A stretch of DNA of 64,000 nucleotides from Syntrophorhabdaceae bacterium (lineage in GTDB: Bacteria > Desulfobacterota > Syntrophorhabdia > Syntrophorhabdales > Syntrophorhabdaceae): assembly GCA_036504895.1 (NCBI GenBank), contig DASXUJ010000001.1:1-64000 (forward strand), read 5' to 3'. Every line of letters starts with the position of its first letter. Positions within the stretch are counted from its first letter, which is position 1. The translations under genes and the position numbers were made by a program. Under the pieces are notes generated by a model. That model was not told the origin of the DNA. It was given only the letters and a program-made list of their open reading frames with translations, and did no database searches. This document shows, piece by piece, positions 46,392-55,800 of this stretch.

Positions 46392-48317
46392 TTATCCTAA
46401 CGGGAATGCCTTCTCTCCCGGCTGCAATTGAGTGAACTGGGACAGCATCTTTCGCAGCTCATCCCCCTGGACGACTTCGTTTTGCGAAAGGAGAGCGGCC
46501 AGTTCATGGAGGATCTTTTCGCGCTCCTTCAGTATCTTCTGCACCCTTAAGTGGGCTTCATCGACTACCCGGGAGATCTCCTGATCGATCTCGGTCGCCC
46601 TTGTTTCGCTATAGGTCTTTCCCGCGTTATAGCCTGCCGGAGGGAACATGGCCTGGCGGGCAGGCTCGTAGGTGACGAGGCCAAGGCGGTCGCTCATGCC
46701 GTATTCCACCACCATGGACCTCGCGATCTCCGTGGCGCGCTGAAGGTCGTTCTGGGCACCGGTGGATATCTCGCCGAAGATCACCTCTTCCGCCACCCTC
46801 CCGCCCAGGAGCACGGCCAGACGGTCGAGAAGCTCCGCGCGGGTCAGCAGGTAACGGTCCTCCGTGGGCTGTTGCTGGGTATAGCCGAGGGCTGCAATAC
46901 CCCGGGGAATAATCGATATCTTATGCACAGGGTCGGCATGTTCCACCGATTCCGCGACGATCGCATGGCCGGATTCGTGAAAGGCCACAATCTCCTTCTC
47001 CTTGGGGTTCATGACCCGGTTTTTCTTCTCCAGCCCTCCCATGAGCCGGTCCACGGCCTCATCGAACTCTTTGAGTCCTACTGCGTCCTTATTTTTCCGG
47101 GCGGCCAGCAGGGCTGCTTCGTTGACGAGGTTGGCCAGGTCGGCCCCCACAAAACCGGGGGTGAGGGCGGCGATCCTCCTGAGATCCACTTCCGGGCCCA
47201 TGGTGACGCCCCGCGAATGGATGCGCAGGATCGCTTCCCGGCCGTTTATGTCGGGGCGGTCAACCAGGACCTGCCGGTCGAATCTCCCGGGTCTCAGGAG
47301 CGCCGGATCGAGGATCTCGGGCCTGTTGGTGGCGGCCATGATAATGACCCCTTTGTTCGATTCAAAACCGTCCATCTCCACCAGGAGCTGGTTGAGCGTC
47401 TGCTCCCGCTCGTCGTTTCCGCCGAAGACATTCACTCCCCGGGCCTTACCCAGGGCGTCGAGCTCGTCGATGAAAATAATGCAGGGCGCCTGGCCGGTCG
47501 CCTGAGAGAAAAGATCGCGGACCCGGCTTGCCCCCACGCCCACGAACATCTCCACAAACTCCGAGCCGCTTATGCTGAAGAAAGGCACCTTTGCCTCCCC
47601 TGCAACCGCCTTTGCGAGAAGGGTCTTTCCCGTACCCGGCGGGCCGACCAGGAGTACCCCTTTAGGGATCCTCCCTCCCAGTTTCTGGAACTTTTCCGGA
47701 CTTTGTAAAAACTCCACCACTTCCTGAAGCTCTTCTTTGGCCTCGTCGATTCCCGCCACATCAGTGAAGGTGACCTTGGTCTCGCTCTCGGCGAAGAGCT
47801 TGGCCTTGCTCTTGCCGAAAGACATCACTCCCATCCCTGGTCCCATCTTTTTCATCGCATATCGCCAGATGAGGAGCATGATGGCAATGGGGAGAATCCA
47901 GGAGAGGATGCCGCTCAGCAATTTGCTGTCATACCGCCCCTGGTACCCGATCTTACGCTCGTCAAGCTCCTTCACGAGGCCGGGGTCGTCGACCCTGACC
48001 GTGCTGAATGTCTTGGACGCCTTCTGGTCCTTCCCTTTTATGGTGCCCGTGATCTGTTCGGGGCCGATGGTCAGTCCGCTTACCGTGCCCTCGGCCAGAC
48101 CCTGCTTGAATTGACCGTAGGGGATCGTCTCCACCTTCGGGGCAAAGAGATATTGCTGCAAATAGGTAATAAGGAACATGGCAATGAGAAAATACCAGAT
48201 GCTGAAATGGGTCTTGCGGGGCATCCCTTTTTTGTTTTGAGGGTCCCCGGAGCTGAAGACGGAGCGCAGCTTAGCCTTCAATTCGTCCGTTTTACTCTGT
48301 TTCTCATCAGACGGCAT
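46392..48317 (-). CDS. ftsH: ATP-dependent zinc metalloprotease FtsH
   Basis: 641 residues. Two N-terminal membrane segments (about 37-55 and 125-145) enclose a small periplasmic domain. The AAA domain has Walker A GPPGTGKT, Walker [12 protein letters not shown] and the second region of homology. The protease domain has the HESGHAIV zinc motif. It degrades misfolded membrane and some soluble proteins. The start at 48317 has GGGAGGGG just upstream. It heads a minus-strand series ftsH-slipin-mgtA-HAD-glgP. Length is typical (about 640). Confidence 0.96.
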   Translation of the reverse strand: MPSDEKQSKTDELKAKLRSVFSSGDPQNKKGMPRKTHFSIWYFLIAMFLITYLQQYLFAPKVETIPYGQFKQGLAEGTVSGLTIGPEQITGTIKGKDQKASKTFSTVRVDDPGLVKELDERKIGYQGRYDSKLLSGILSWILPIAIMLLIWRYAMKKMGPGMGVMSFGKSKAKLFAESETKVTFTDVAGIDEAKEELQEVVEFLQSPEKFQKLGGRIPKGVLLVGPPGTGKTLLAKAVAGEAKVPFFSISGSEFVEMFVGVGASRVRDLFSQATGQAPCIIFIDELDALGKARGVNVFGGNDEREQTLNQLLVEMDGFESNKGVIIMAATNRPEILDPALLRPGRFDRQVLVDRPDINGREAILRIHSRGVTMGPEVDLRRIAALTPGFVGADLANLVNEAALLAARKNKDAVGLKEFDEAVDRLMGGLEKKNRVMNPKEKEIVAFHESGHAIVAESVEHADPVHKISIIPRGIAALGYTQQQPTEDRYLLTRAELLDRLAVLLGGRVAEEVIFGEISTGAQNDLQRATEIARSMVVEYGMSDRLGLVTYEPARQAMFPPAGYNAGKTYSETRATEIDQEISRVVDEAHLRVQKILKEREKILHELAALLSQNEVVQGDELRKMLSQFTQLQPGEKAFPLG

Positions 48318-48714
48318 ATCCCCTCCCGCGGCTATCCCGGCACAGCACAAAGCCCTTCGACCGTCATGGCTCCACGTTTTTGGACCGGGTTCGAAGTAGC
48401 TTCCATTCGTATTTCCCTTTCACCTTTGGCGGTTGGAATCCGAGGTCTGCGCATGATCCCGCCGATTACCGGGTGACCGACAAGCTCTCTCCGGACCATC
48501 GACCGTCCGCAAAGCCGTCTTCCCGGCATCGGCGCATAAGGGATGCCTTAGCATAATAATAAGCCTCGTAACCCCGGAAGTAAAGGTGGCGCACGCATAA
48601 ACAGGGTAAAGGGGATGGCCCTGAATTCAAGGTTACCTTTGATCGGGGGATGAGATCGACTGACTGCTTGGGTGGAGGCGAGGGAGAGGGGTCTGCCCCT
48701 CCTCCTGATTCTTT
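48318..48714. other. Intergenic region
   Basis: About 400 bp between two minus-strand genes, no supportable gene. A GC-rich imperfect inverted repeat near 48683-48702 could be a stem after the HD-GYP gene, but it has no T-tract. Confidence 0.45.
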
Positions 48715-49617
48715 CTATATACTTTTGCTCTCCACCCAGACGTAAACCCCCGTCCTGGGAGGATCGAGCCGGTAGTGCCTCCGCAGGGAATCAATCTTCC
48801 GGGGGTTCAGGACTATCCCTTTACTGATGAGCAGAAGGCCGGTCCCACTTTTTACATCCCTGGATGTTATCATCTCCGGCATGAGGTCCTCGGGATGAAA
48901 TTCCGATTCCATTGCCCGATCTTTGAATGTGTCCGCCCGGGTGATCTCTCTTGCGCTTTCCCGAAAGAAAGACAGGATCTCCGGGTCGAAATGGGTTCCG
49001 GAAAAAGACCGCATCTCCTCAAGTGCCTTCCCGGGTGTGCGAGTGAGGAGTAGTCTGTCATATCTGTCGGCGATGGCAATGATCCGGGAGCCGAGTGGTA
49101 TGGCATCCCCTTTCAGGCCGTCGGGAAACCCTCTCCCATCAAACGCCTCATGATGGTGTCGGATCAGGAAGCCGGATTCTCTTAAAATCTCATTGGAGGT
49201 GAGCGCCGTCTGTCCCCGTACGGGATGGGTTTTATATTCTTCCCACTCATAAGGGGCCATCTCTTCCACATCCTTGAAGAGCACCGAGTCCGAGATGCCG
49301 ATCTTGCCGATATCGTGAAGTTGGGCAGACACCGCCACCGTTTCCGTGTCCCCGTCGTCGAGCCCCATTTTCCGTGCCAAACCATGGGAGAACATGGCGA
49401 CGTCATTCGAGTGGCTGGCCATCGATTTATCCCTGAGCTCAATAAGATTGGATATGGTAATGGTGAAATCTTTGAAGCCGCTCTTCATTTTCTTATAGAG
49501 CAACTCGTACTCCTGGTTCTGCCGGGTCAGCTCGATCGTCTGCTGCTGGACATACATCTCAAGCTCTTCATTCCACGCCTTCAGGTCATGTTTTTCCATA
49601 AATATGCGCCCCACCAT
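48715..49617 (-). CDS. HD-GYP domain protein (putative cyclic-di-GMP phosphodiesterase)
   Basis: 300 residues. An N-terminal coiled coil (about 8-55) leads to an HD-GYP domain (about 60-215) with HDIGK and HHHEAFDGRGFPDGL. The last motif reads GFP where the family name has GYP. The metal-binding HD and HH residues are intact, so hydrolysis of cyclic-di-GMP is plausible. Most relatives carry an N-terminal receiver; none is present here, and the start seems genuine. The C-terminal 85 residues (PEDLMPEMITSRDVKSGTGL onward) may be a regulatory module. A second ATG 18 bases downstream is also possible. Confidence 0.82.
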   Translation of the reverse strand: MVGRIFMEKHDLKAWNEELEMYVQQQTIELTRQNQEYELLYKKMKSGFKDFTITISNLIELRDKSMASHSNDVAMFSHGLARKMGLDDGDTETVAVSAQLHDIGKIGISDSVLFKDVEEMAPYEWEEYKTHPVRGQTALTSNEILRESGFLIRHHHEAFDGRGFPDGLKGDAIPLGSRIIAIADRYDRLLLTRTPGKALEEMRSFSGTHFDPEILSFFRESAREITRADTFKDRAMESEFHPEDLMPEMITSRDVKSGTGLLLISKGIVLNPRKIDSLRRHYRLDPPRTGVYVWVESKSI

Positions 49618-50036
49618 TCCTTAATTGACGTCTTCCACGAAATGAATGCCTGTATATACCCTGTTTCTTCCCCAGCGAAATGATCTTATCTCCACACCGC
49701 GCGACACTGCAACGATCCCCGCGCCGTGGCCGTGTGCCCTCCCCCTCCGGGAGTGTCTTCCAGGACGACCTCACCTTCATAATTTCCCCATGACATTATC
49801 GGCAGAAAATGGATTTGTATAAAGACAACCCGGGCTTATCCTAAGGGAAATAGGCGGTAGAGCAATTGTCCCGTGTACAGGGCTAACCCCCGTGCTTTTT
49901 TCGACGTAATCGAAATTCACCGTAACTTTAAAATAGGTATTTTCATTATTGATACTTTCTTCTTTCTGCGTTATTCATATCCATATACCCTGAAACGATT
50001 CCGATCAGCTTTCCAATACGGTCCAAGGAGGGAAAA
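49618..50036. other. Divergent intergenic region
   Basis: About 420 bp between the HD-GYP gene (minus) and the aldolase-like gene (plus). The right half is AT-rich. A possible promoter for the aldolase-like gene is TTGATA (49949-49954) with TATTCA (49972-49977) at 17-bp spacing. A short minus-strand frame near 49586-49780 is not convincing. Confidence 0.45.
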
Positions 50037-51563
50037 ATGGCGGCGAGAAGTGGCATGAAAATGGTCCATCACACATCAGCAATAAAGGTATATGCAAGCA
50101 GAACCGATCTGATAAGGGACGGCTTGAAGGGCGCAACCGTTAGTAAAGGCAGCCTTCAGATCGATAATGTGGATGCCTTCAGGGACGCCTTGCCCACGCT
50201 GGCAGCCAATGCGGCCGATTTCGGCGGCAGAAGCGCTCCGCCGGACGTGCAGTCATTATCGAGATGGATAATAGTCGAGGCAGCGCAGCAGCTGAACGTG
50301 AAGCTGGCTTCACCACAGGAAGCGTACGTGGCGATTGCCGAAGGCCGGCTAGACAGAGAAATGTCCTTTCCCGCTGTTAATATTCGCGCAGGGTCATTAG
50401 ATACGGCGAGGGCCCTACTCGGGGCTGCCAGGGATAATAAAGTCGGAGCAGTCATCGCCGAGATCGCCCGTTCGGAAATGGGCTACACGAACCAAAGCCC
50501 CGCGGAATATGCGGCAGTCCTTCAAGCCGCGGCAATGCTCGAAGGTTTTGAAGGCCCCCTGTTCCTCCAGGGCGACCACGTGCAGTTAAAGGCCGGTCCG
50601 GTAAGAGAAGGCGGAGCACCGGCAACCAAGGAAATAAATGCCCATAGAAGCCTTATTCACGATTTACTGGCCGCAGGTTTCGGGTCTATCGATCTCGACA
50701 TGTCGCCCTTCGAGCGAAGGACCGAAGAACACCTCTCTTTTGAAGAGCAGCAGGCGGAAAATGCGAGATTAACCGCCGAAAAGATCGCCGACGTGAGAGC
50801 GCTTGAAAAAGAGTTGGGAATCCCCTGGACCGTGTTGCTGGGTGGGGAGACCGGTGAAGTCGGGAAGATGAATACGAGGAAGGAAGACCTCGAAGCCTAC
50901 GGGGAAGGCATTATCGCGAACATGAAACGCCTTGGAATCGACCCCTCCTTGGGTATCCGCAAGATAGCCGTAAATGATGGCACCGCCCACGGAGGCACGC
51001 CGTTGCCGGACGGATCGGTGGCAGACGTTTCCATAGCCTTCGAAATACTGAAGATGGCAACCGAATTCGGCAGGAAATATGGGTGGGCCGGCTCGGTTCA
51101 GCACGGGGCATCGACATTACCGAATAATGCCTTCAGTCTCTTTCCCAAGAACAAAGCCGTGGAGGTACACCTCGCCACCGGCTTTCAGAATATCTGCTTC
51201 GATAACGGACTCTACAAGGTAAAGGGCGTCCAGTGCGAGATAGAGCAGTTTCTGGCCGACAAGTTCAGAGGAGACTGGAAAGCGGGAAAGACCTTCGCCC
51301 AATTCGCCTACAGCACGCGCAAACAGGCAGTAGGGCCTTTCAAATGGCTGACATGGACCATGCCGGAAGAGGTGAGGGCAAAAGTGGCAGAGGACCTCTA
51401 CGACCAGTTCGCCTTTCTTTTCCATCAGTTAGGGGTAATAGACACAAAAGACCTGATCGCGAAGCATACGACAATGCGCGAATTCCATCACCCCTTTCCG
51501 GAAGAGACAGGCGCCGCCTCTACTGCAGCGGCTCAGGAAGATACGAGCGGTATGGCAGACTAG
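50037..51563 (+). CDS. Class II aldolase-like protein
   Basis: 508 residues, longer than common class II fructose-bisphosphate aldolases (about 300-360). Metal-site motifs are visible: FLQGDHVQLKAG near 180, the LLGGETGEVG region near 265, and SVQHGASTLP near 355 carrying the HG(A/G)S phosphate/metal loop. The extra length is an N-terminal region (about 1-100) and a C-terminal tail rich in Ala/Thr/Glu. It probably cleaves or forms a ketose bisphosphate, but the exact substrate (fructose or tagatose bisphosphate, or another) is open. AAGGAGG lies close to the ATG. It stands alone as a monocistron. Confidence 0.72.
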   Translation: MAARSGMKMVHHTSAIKVYASRTDLIRDGLKGATVSKGSLQIDNVDAFRDALPTLAANAADFGGRSAPPDVQSLSRWIIVEAAQQLNVKLASPQEAYVAIAEGRLDREMSFPAVNIRAGSLDTARALLGAARDNKVGAVIAEIARSEMGYTNQSPAEYAAVLQAAAMLEGFEGPLFLQGDHVQLKAGPVREGGAPATKEINAHRSLIHDLLAAGFGSIDLDMSPFERRTEEHLSFEEQQAENARLTAEKIADVRALEKELGIPWTVLLGGETGEVGKMNTRKEDLEAYGEGIIANMKRLGIDPSLGIRKIAVNDGTAHGGTPLPDGSVADVSIAFEILKMATEFGRKYGWAGSVQHGASTLPNNAFSLFPKNKAVEVHLATGFQNICFDNGLYKVKGVQCEIEQFLADKFRGDWKAGKTFAQFAYSTRKQAVGPFKWLTWTMPEEVRAKVAEDLYDQFAFLFHQLGVIDTKDLIAKHTTMREFHHPFPEETGAASTAAAQEDTSGMAD

Positions 51564-51603
51564 GGTTTTCTGACTTCCCGCCCGGCGCTTAAGTGCTTCC
51601 CGG

Positions 51604-51652
51604 GAAAAAATACCGGCTTCGGGGTCCCCGGATCGCGGGGGCCGAAGCCGGC
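51604..51652 (-). terminator. Hairpin terminator between convergent genes
   Basis: CCGGCTTCGG (51613-51622) pairs with CCGAAGCCGG (51643-51652), and the loop can pair further through GTCCCC/GGGG. Read on the minus strand the stem is followed by TATTTTTTCCCG, a T-tract, so it is a rho-independent terminator for the receiver gene. In the plus direction it lacks a T-run but may still act on the aldolase-like gene. Confidence 0.75.
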
Positions 51653-51673
51653 TGGTAATCTTGTGGTGCCATT

Positions 51674-52177
51674 TTATGCCATGGCAGCCCGATGCGGCGA
51701 TTCGAGCCAGGTAACGCCCGCCTTCTTCTCCCAGTCGGTCTCGAATTTATCCGCAAAAAACCAGTGGAGTTTCTCGAAAAGCCTCTTCCAACCCGACTGA
51801 TAATCGAGTCTTAACAGGTCTTCGAGAAAGGGTACTATCTCCTCAAGTTTTTCTTTCGGGAGATACGCCCTGGCTTTCAATTCTATTGAACGTTTCAATG
51901 ATTCAGGCGATAAGGCATGCGCGGTAAGCATGGCAACCTTAAAATCCCGTTTTACCGCAATCTCAAGAAGATCGAATCCTCTCACGCCCATGATGTCAAG
52001 CACGACTACGTCATATTTATTGGATTCAAGCAATATGCGTGCATCCTCGAAATTAGTCGCTTTGTCCATCTTTACATCCCGGCAGGTATCCATGATCAGG
52101 TCTTCCAGAGTACTCAAGATATCCGGTTCATCATCTACGGCCAGGATTGTTTTGCCGTTTAAAATGGAATTATCCAA
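51674..52177 (-). CDS. Stand-alone receiver domain response regulator
   Basis: 167 residues. The receiver (about 10-125) has the acidic pair in VDDEPD, the phospho-accepting Asp in VVVLDIMG, Thr in MLTAHA and Lys in YLPKEKL. The C-terminal 40 residues (GWKRLFEKLHWFFADKFETD) are a helical, aromatic-rich segment, not a DNA-binding domain. So it probably works by protein contact. The gene follows a secreted Cache-domain gene by 92 bp on the same strand. A terminator lies after it. Confidence 0.88.
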   Translation of the reverse strand: MDNSILNGKTILAVDDEPDILSTLEDLIMDTCRDVKMDKATNFEDARILLESNKYDVVVLDIMGVRGFDLLEIAVKRDFKVAMLTAHALSPESLKRSIELKARAYLPKEKLEEIVPFLEDLLRLDYQSGWKRLFEKLHWFFADKFETDWEKKAGVTWLESPHRAAMA

Positions 52178-52269
52178 TTTGTCCCTCCCTATGGTTAAAC
52201 TTTACTATTTTGTTTTCAGCCTCTGAGCGCGATATTCGGTTAAGCCGAGTGTCCCGTAATAGAGAGCAG

Positions 52270-52731
52270 CTATTTGTACACGCCGCAGCCGACAAAGTAA
52301 TCAGCGCCTTCGACTTTTTGTACCCAGGTAGCCTTGGCTCCTATCTTTTTGGTCGTAGGATTGGTCCAGGAATAGACGACCCAACCGCTCCCTTTTGTTT
52401 TTGCAACTTCGATAAATTCTTTCATGAACGCTTTGCCGGTCGAATCCTTAAGTCCCAGGTGATTCTGTCCGACGAGCTTCGGATTTCCTCCCTGTGCCAG
52501 GCAGTCACCGTTCCAGTTGTTGGCGAATATGTATAATTCGCCTTTGGTAAACTGGCCGCTGGGATTGTTAAATTCCGCAAGCGCCTTATCTTTGCCCTGA
52601 GTCTTCGCGAATATGGCCGCTTTCTCCGCCAAAGCCTTCGCCTCTTCCTGCGATGCAGCCGCCCCCATTGAAACCACACAAAACATCGCCATCAGTACCA
52701 GTACGCACGTCCGCAAACTAATTGTTCTCAT
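52270..52731 (-). CDS. Secreted single-Cache domain protein
   Basis: 153 residues. A signal peptide (about 1-26, ending GAAASQ) is followed by a helix (EEAKALAEKAAIFAKTQGKD). A compact Cache fold includes GELYIFANNWNGDCLAQGGN, GSGWVVYSW and a VGCGVYK end. Cache domains bind small ligands in the periplasm, usually as part of chemoreceptors or kinases. Here no transduction domain is attached. The nearest partner is the receiver gene downstream. It may be a periplasmic ligand-binding accessory for one of the kinases. Confidence 0.85.
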   Translation of the reverse strand: MRTISLRTCVLVLMAMFCVVSMGAAASQEEAKALAEKAAIFAKTQGKDKALAEFNNPSGQFTKGELYIFANNWNGDCLAQGGNPKLVGQNHLGLKDSTGKAFMKEFIEVAKTKGSGWVVYSWTNPTTKKIGAKATWVQKVEGADYFVGCGVYK

Positions 52732-53158
52732 GTTCCCCCCTGATTAGTTTTTTTTGGTGATTTAAATGGATGATCCGGTCTTAAAGTTCTTATCGGAAAA
52801 AAAAGTTTCCCTTAAGACAAAATTTTATTTAATTTCTAATTATTGCATTTGCGAGATTGACGAGTCGCCGCCGCATAAGGCGGGAGAATTATTTCTAAGA
52901 AACAAATGTTATCGAATGTGAATTCCCTATCTTTGATAGATTATTTTCGCGATGAGTTTAACCAGAGGGATGGACCTCGAACCCCTAAATAAAGCACATA
53001 ATTCAAAATTCAAGGTCCGACCCTTAGTATTCTTCGTTCCCTCAATTCAAAACGTGAATTGCCTCCTTCAACCTCTTTGATTCGACATCTCGATTATGGA
53101 CGCCCTAATCTACCCTTCTGCAAAGCTTCAGTGCTCCGGAACGAAAAGGGGAATACAT

Positions 53159-53204
53159 AAGAATCAGGCCTTGAATATTGAAAAAAAGTAAAGGTCTGAT
53201 TCTT
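53159..53204. repeat. Inverted repeat, possible REP-type remnant
   Basis: Arms AAGAATCAGGCCTT (53159-53172) and AAGGTCTGATTCTT (53191-53204) pair with one mismatch around an 18-base AT-rich loop. The TCAG...TTGAATATTG arrangement resembles sequences found next to REP-associated Y1 transposase genes. No transposase is encoded here, so this would be a solo relic. Confidence 0.6.
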
Positions 53205-53243
53205 TAGGTTTTTCCCCTTCCGAATTAACCCCTCCGATACGCG

Positions 53244-53261
53244 CTAGGACCAAAGTCCTAG
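53244..53261. promoter_or_regulatory. Palindromic operator candidate
   Basis: CTAGGACCAAAGTCCTAG is an 18-bp near-perfect palindrome in the leader of the DUF3300-DUF2950 genes, about 330 bp before the start. A closely similar box lies at 55893-55908 before glgX. The GGAC...GTCC core resembles boxes bound by NarL/DosR-type response regulators. The binding protein is unknown and no such regulator is in the window. Confidence 0.45.
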
Positions 53262-53589
53262 TGATAATCCTGCAATGGCTGCTCATATTACGGGATAAGA
53301 GTTGCAGACGTGATCCCTAAGGATAGAAGGAAGCATTGCAAGTTGTCTTACATCTCCGGCATACACGCAACCCATCAAAAGGAGTAACGTGGACGATTTT
53401 GTGCATGAAGAAGAACTGGAACGCGACTTTTTGCATGGAAAAAATGGGGAAAGACGAGGAACCAGTGATGGCGGACAGAGCTGTTTTTGCAAATTTTTGT
53501 CCATTACGCCGGGAGAAGGAGATTACCGCCAACGATTTCGGCAAGTCATCTGATTTTTATAAGTCAGTCAAGCGGGGAAAGGAGCAACC

Positions 53590-54822
53590 ATGAAAAAGAA
53601 TAAAAGTTACTTGATTCTGTTGGTATTTGCCTGTATCACGACCCTGGTTGTGCCCCCCTGTTCGTACTCCCAGGAGACTCAGCCGTCAAAAGTATTCAAG
53701 GCCGAAGAGCTTGAACAGATCCTGGCCCCCATTGCCCTTTACCCGGATTCCCTTCTTACCCAGGTACTGATGGCGTCCACATATCCACTTGAGATCGTCC
53801 AGGCTGATCGGTGGGCAAAGCAGAATAAAAGTGTGAAAGGCGACTCTTTGGCAAAAGGCCTTGAAGCTCAGCCCTGGGATCCGAGTGTCAAGTCCCTGGT
53901 GAACTTTCCCGAAGTCCTGTCTATGATGAGCGACAAAATCGACTGGACGCAGAAATTGGGCGATGCATTCCTCGCGCAGGAGAAGGATGTTATGGGAACC
54001 GTCCAGACACTTCGGGCAAAGGCGCAGTCGGCGGGCAATCTGAAAACGACCAAAGAGCACGTCGTCAAAGTGGAGCAAGAGACCATCATTATAGAACCTG
54101 CAAGCCCACAGGTTATCTATGTACCCACCTATAACCCGACCGTGGTGTATGGCGCATGGCCATACCCGGCCTATCCGCCGGCTCCTGTCTATCCCCCGGG
54201 ATATGTGGCCACCACGGCCGCCTTTTCCTTTATGGCCGGCGCTGCCGTAGGCGCGGCATGGGGTTACGCGTGGGGTAACGCCAACTGGCACGGAGGCGAT
54301 GTTAATGTCAATGTCAATCAAAATAGCAGTCTCAACAACAACATTAACCGCAGCAAGTATGCGAGCCAATACCAGGGGAAAGGCCAGGCCGGCCAGGGAC
54401 AATGGAAGCATGATGCCGGCCACCGGAAAGGCGTTGCCTATCGCGACCAGGCCACGGCAGGAAAATACAACCGGGCCGGGTCGGCGCAAGGCATACAGAG
54501 CCGGGAAGCCTATCGAGGGAAGACCGGCCGCGGCGCAGGAGGCACATCCCCACAGCCGGCCGGTGCCGGCGCCCGACCGGGAACCATGGACCGTGGGGGA
54601 CAGGCTTCGGGCCGTGGCGGAAGCCCGGGTCCTTCGACGATGCAGAGTGGAGGAAGGCAGAGCGCCTTCGGTGGCATGGATAGGGGCAGCACCACAAGAA
54701 TGGACAGCAGTCGCGGGCAGGCAAGCCGTCAAAGCAGGTCTTCCCCACAAACCATGCAGCGAGGCGGTGCCGGCGGTGGGGCACGTGGCGGCGGCGGCGG
54801 TGGCGGCGGCCGAAGAAGATAA
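53590..54822 (+). CDS. DUF3300 envelope protein with low-complexity tail
   Basis: 410 residues with a signal peptide (about 1-28). The DUF3300 domain (about 38-215) contains LEQILAPIALYPDSLLTQVL and VIYVPTYNPTVVYG, the hallmark of this uncharacterised family. A short hydrophobic Gly/Ala segment (FSFMAGAAVGAAWGYAWG) follows. The last 150 residues are rich in Gly, Arg, Ser and Gln, ending in a poly-Gly run and RRR; such tails are often disordered. GGAGCAACC precedes the start. It is followed after 12 bp by a DUF2950 gene, a pairing seen in many proteobacteria. Function unknown. Confidence 0.88.
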   Translation: MKKNKSYLILLVFACITTLVVPPCSYSQETQPSKVFKAEELEQILAPIALYPDSLLTQVLMASTYPLEIVQADRWAKQNKSVKGDSLAKGLEAQPWDPSVKSLVNFPEVLSMMSDKIDWTQKLGDAFLAQEKDVMGTVQTLRAKAQSAGNLKTTKEHVVKVEQETIIIEPASPQVIYVPTYNPTVVYGAWPYPAYPPAPVYPPGYVATTAAFSFMAGAAVGAAWGYAWGNANWHGGDVNVNVNQNSSLNNNINRSKYASQYQGKGQAGQGQWKHDAGHRKGVAYRDQATAGKYNRAGSAQGIQSREAYRGKTGRGAGGTSPQPAGAGARPGTMDRGGQASGRGGSPGPSTMQSGGRQSAFGGMDRGSTTRMDSSRGQASRQSRSSPQTMQRGGAGGGARGGGGGGGGRRR

Positions 54823-54834
54823 GGAGGGAAGACT

Positions 54835-55800
54835 ATGAACTCACCTATGCATAGAGAAAAGTGGATACCGGCCTTTGCGTGCCGCATTGTTGTTGCCCTA
54901 TCGATTGCACTGTTGGCTCTACCCTTGCAGGGTCACGCAGCACAAGCCGGACAAAAGACTTTTGCTTCCCCCGAAGAAGCGGTGAAGGCTTTGATCGGTG
55001 CAGTCAAGGCGGACAATCTCAAAGGGCTGAACGCTATTTTTGGCCCCGCGGGGAAAGAAGTCCTCGGTTCCGGCGACGCGGTGCAGGACAAGGCAGCGAT
55101 GGAGCGGTTCCTTAACGCATACGAGGTGAAGAATGCCCTGGTGAGAGATGGCGACGCGAAAACTGTCCTTCAGGTAGGCGTCGAAGAGTGGCCCTTTCCC
55201 ATTCCAATCGTGAAAAAAGGCAAGAGGTGGTTCTTTGACACGAAGAAAGGCAAGGAAGAACTCATCAACCGTCGCGTGGGAAGGAACGAACTTGACACCA
55301 TCCAGACCTGTCTGGCATATGTTGACGCACAAAGAGAATACGCGGTTAAAGGCCGTGAGAACGATGGCCTCCTGGAATACGCACAGAAAATTGTAAGCAC
55401 GTCCGGCACGAAGGACGGCCTTTACTGGGAGGCGAAACCAGGCCAGGAGGAAAGCCCCCTTGGTGATTTTGTAGCCAGGGCAACCCGGGAAGGTTATAAG
55501 AAAACAAACAATAAACCCATCCCGTACCATGGGTATTATTTCAAAATCCTGAAGGGCCAGGGGAAAAATGCTCCGGGTGGAGCATACGACTACGTACTTA
55601 ATGGAAAGATGATCGGGGGCTTCGGCTTGATCGCATACCCGGCACAATACGATGTTTCCGGCGTCATGACCTTTATCGTCAACCACGATGGTATTGTCTA
55701 TCAAAAAGATTTGGGAAAAGAGACAGCAAAAATTGCCGGCGCCATCGGGCTCTTTGACCCGGACCCGGGATGGAAGAAGGTGGAAGGTGAAGATCGGTGA
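54835..55800 (+). CDS. DUF2950 family secreted protein
   Basis: 321 residues with a signal peptide (about 1-36, ending GHAAQA). The DUF2950 family features are visible across the length: FASPEEAVKALIGAVKADNL, WFFDTKKGKEELINRRVGRN, YHGYYFKILKGQGKNAPGGA and the FIVNHDGIVYQKDLG end. No catalytic motif is known. It is the second gene of the DUF3300 pair, 12 bp downstream, with AAGGAGG before the ATG, so the two products probably work together in the periplasm or envelope. Confidence 0.88.
   Translation: MNSPMHREKWIPAFACRIVVALSIALLALPLQGHAAQAGQKTFASPEEAVKALIGAVKADNLKGLNAIFGPAGKEVLGSGDAVQDKAAMERFLNAYEVKNALVRDGDAKTVLQVGVEEWPFPIPIVKKGKRWFFDTKKGKEELINRRVGRNELDTIQTCLAYVDAQREYAVKGRENDGLLEYAQKIVSTSGTKDGLYWEAKPGQEESPLGDFVARATREGYKKTNNKPIPYHGYYFKILKGQGKNAPGGAYDYVLNGKMIGGFGLIAYPAQYDVSGVMTFIVNHDGIVYQKDLGKETAKIAGAIGLFDPDPGWKKVEGEDR

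Larger units (their letters stand above)
52732..53589. other. Long intergenic region with repeats and a palindrome
   Basis: About 860 bp, AT-rich at the left. Contents: a dispersed 22-bp motif at 53002-53023 (shared with 62193-62214), an inverted repeat at 53159-53204, and a palindrome at 53244-53261 (both annotated). A plus-strand frame from 53336 ends by overlapping the DUF3300 start (ATGA), but it lacks a ribosome binding site and a recognisable product, so I do not call it a gene. Confidence 0.55.

Noticed and set aside
48683-48702. GC-rich inverted repeat as terminator after the HD-GYP gene
   Set aside because: Stem is imperfect and no T-run follows on the minus strand.
53336-53593. 85-codon frame overlapping the DUF3300 start
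   Set aside because: The ATGA overlap is suggestive, but there is no ribosome binding site or family match.
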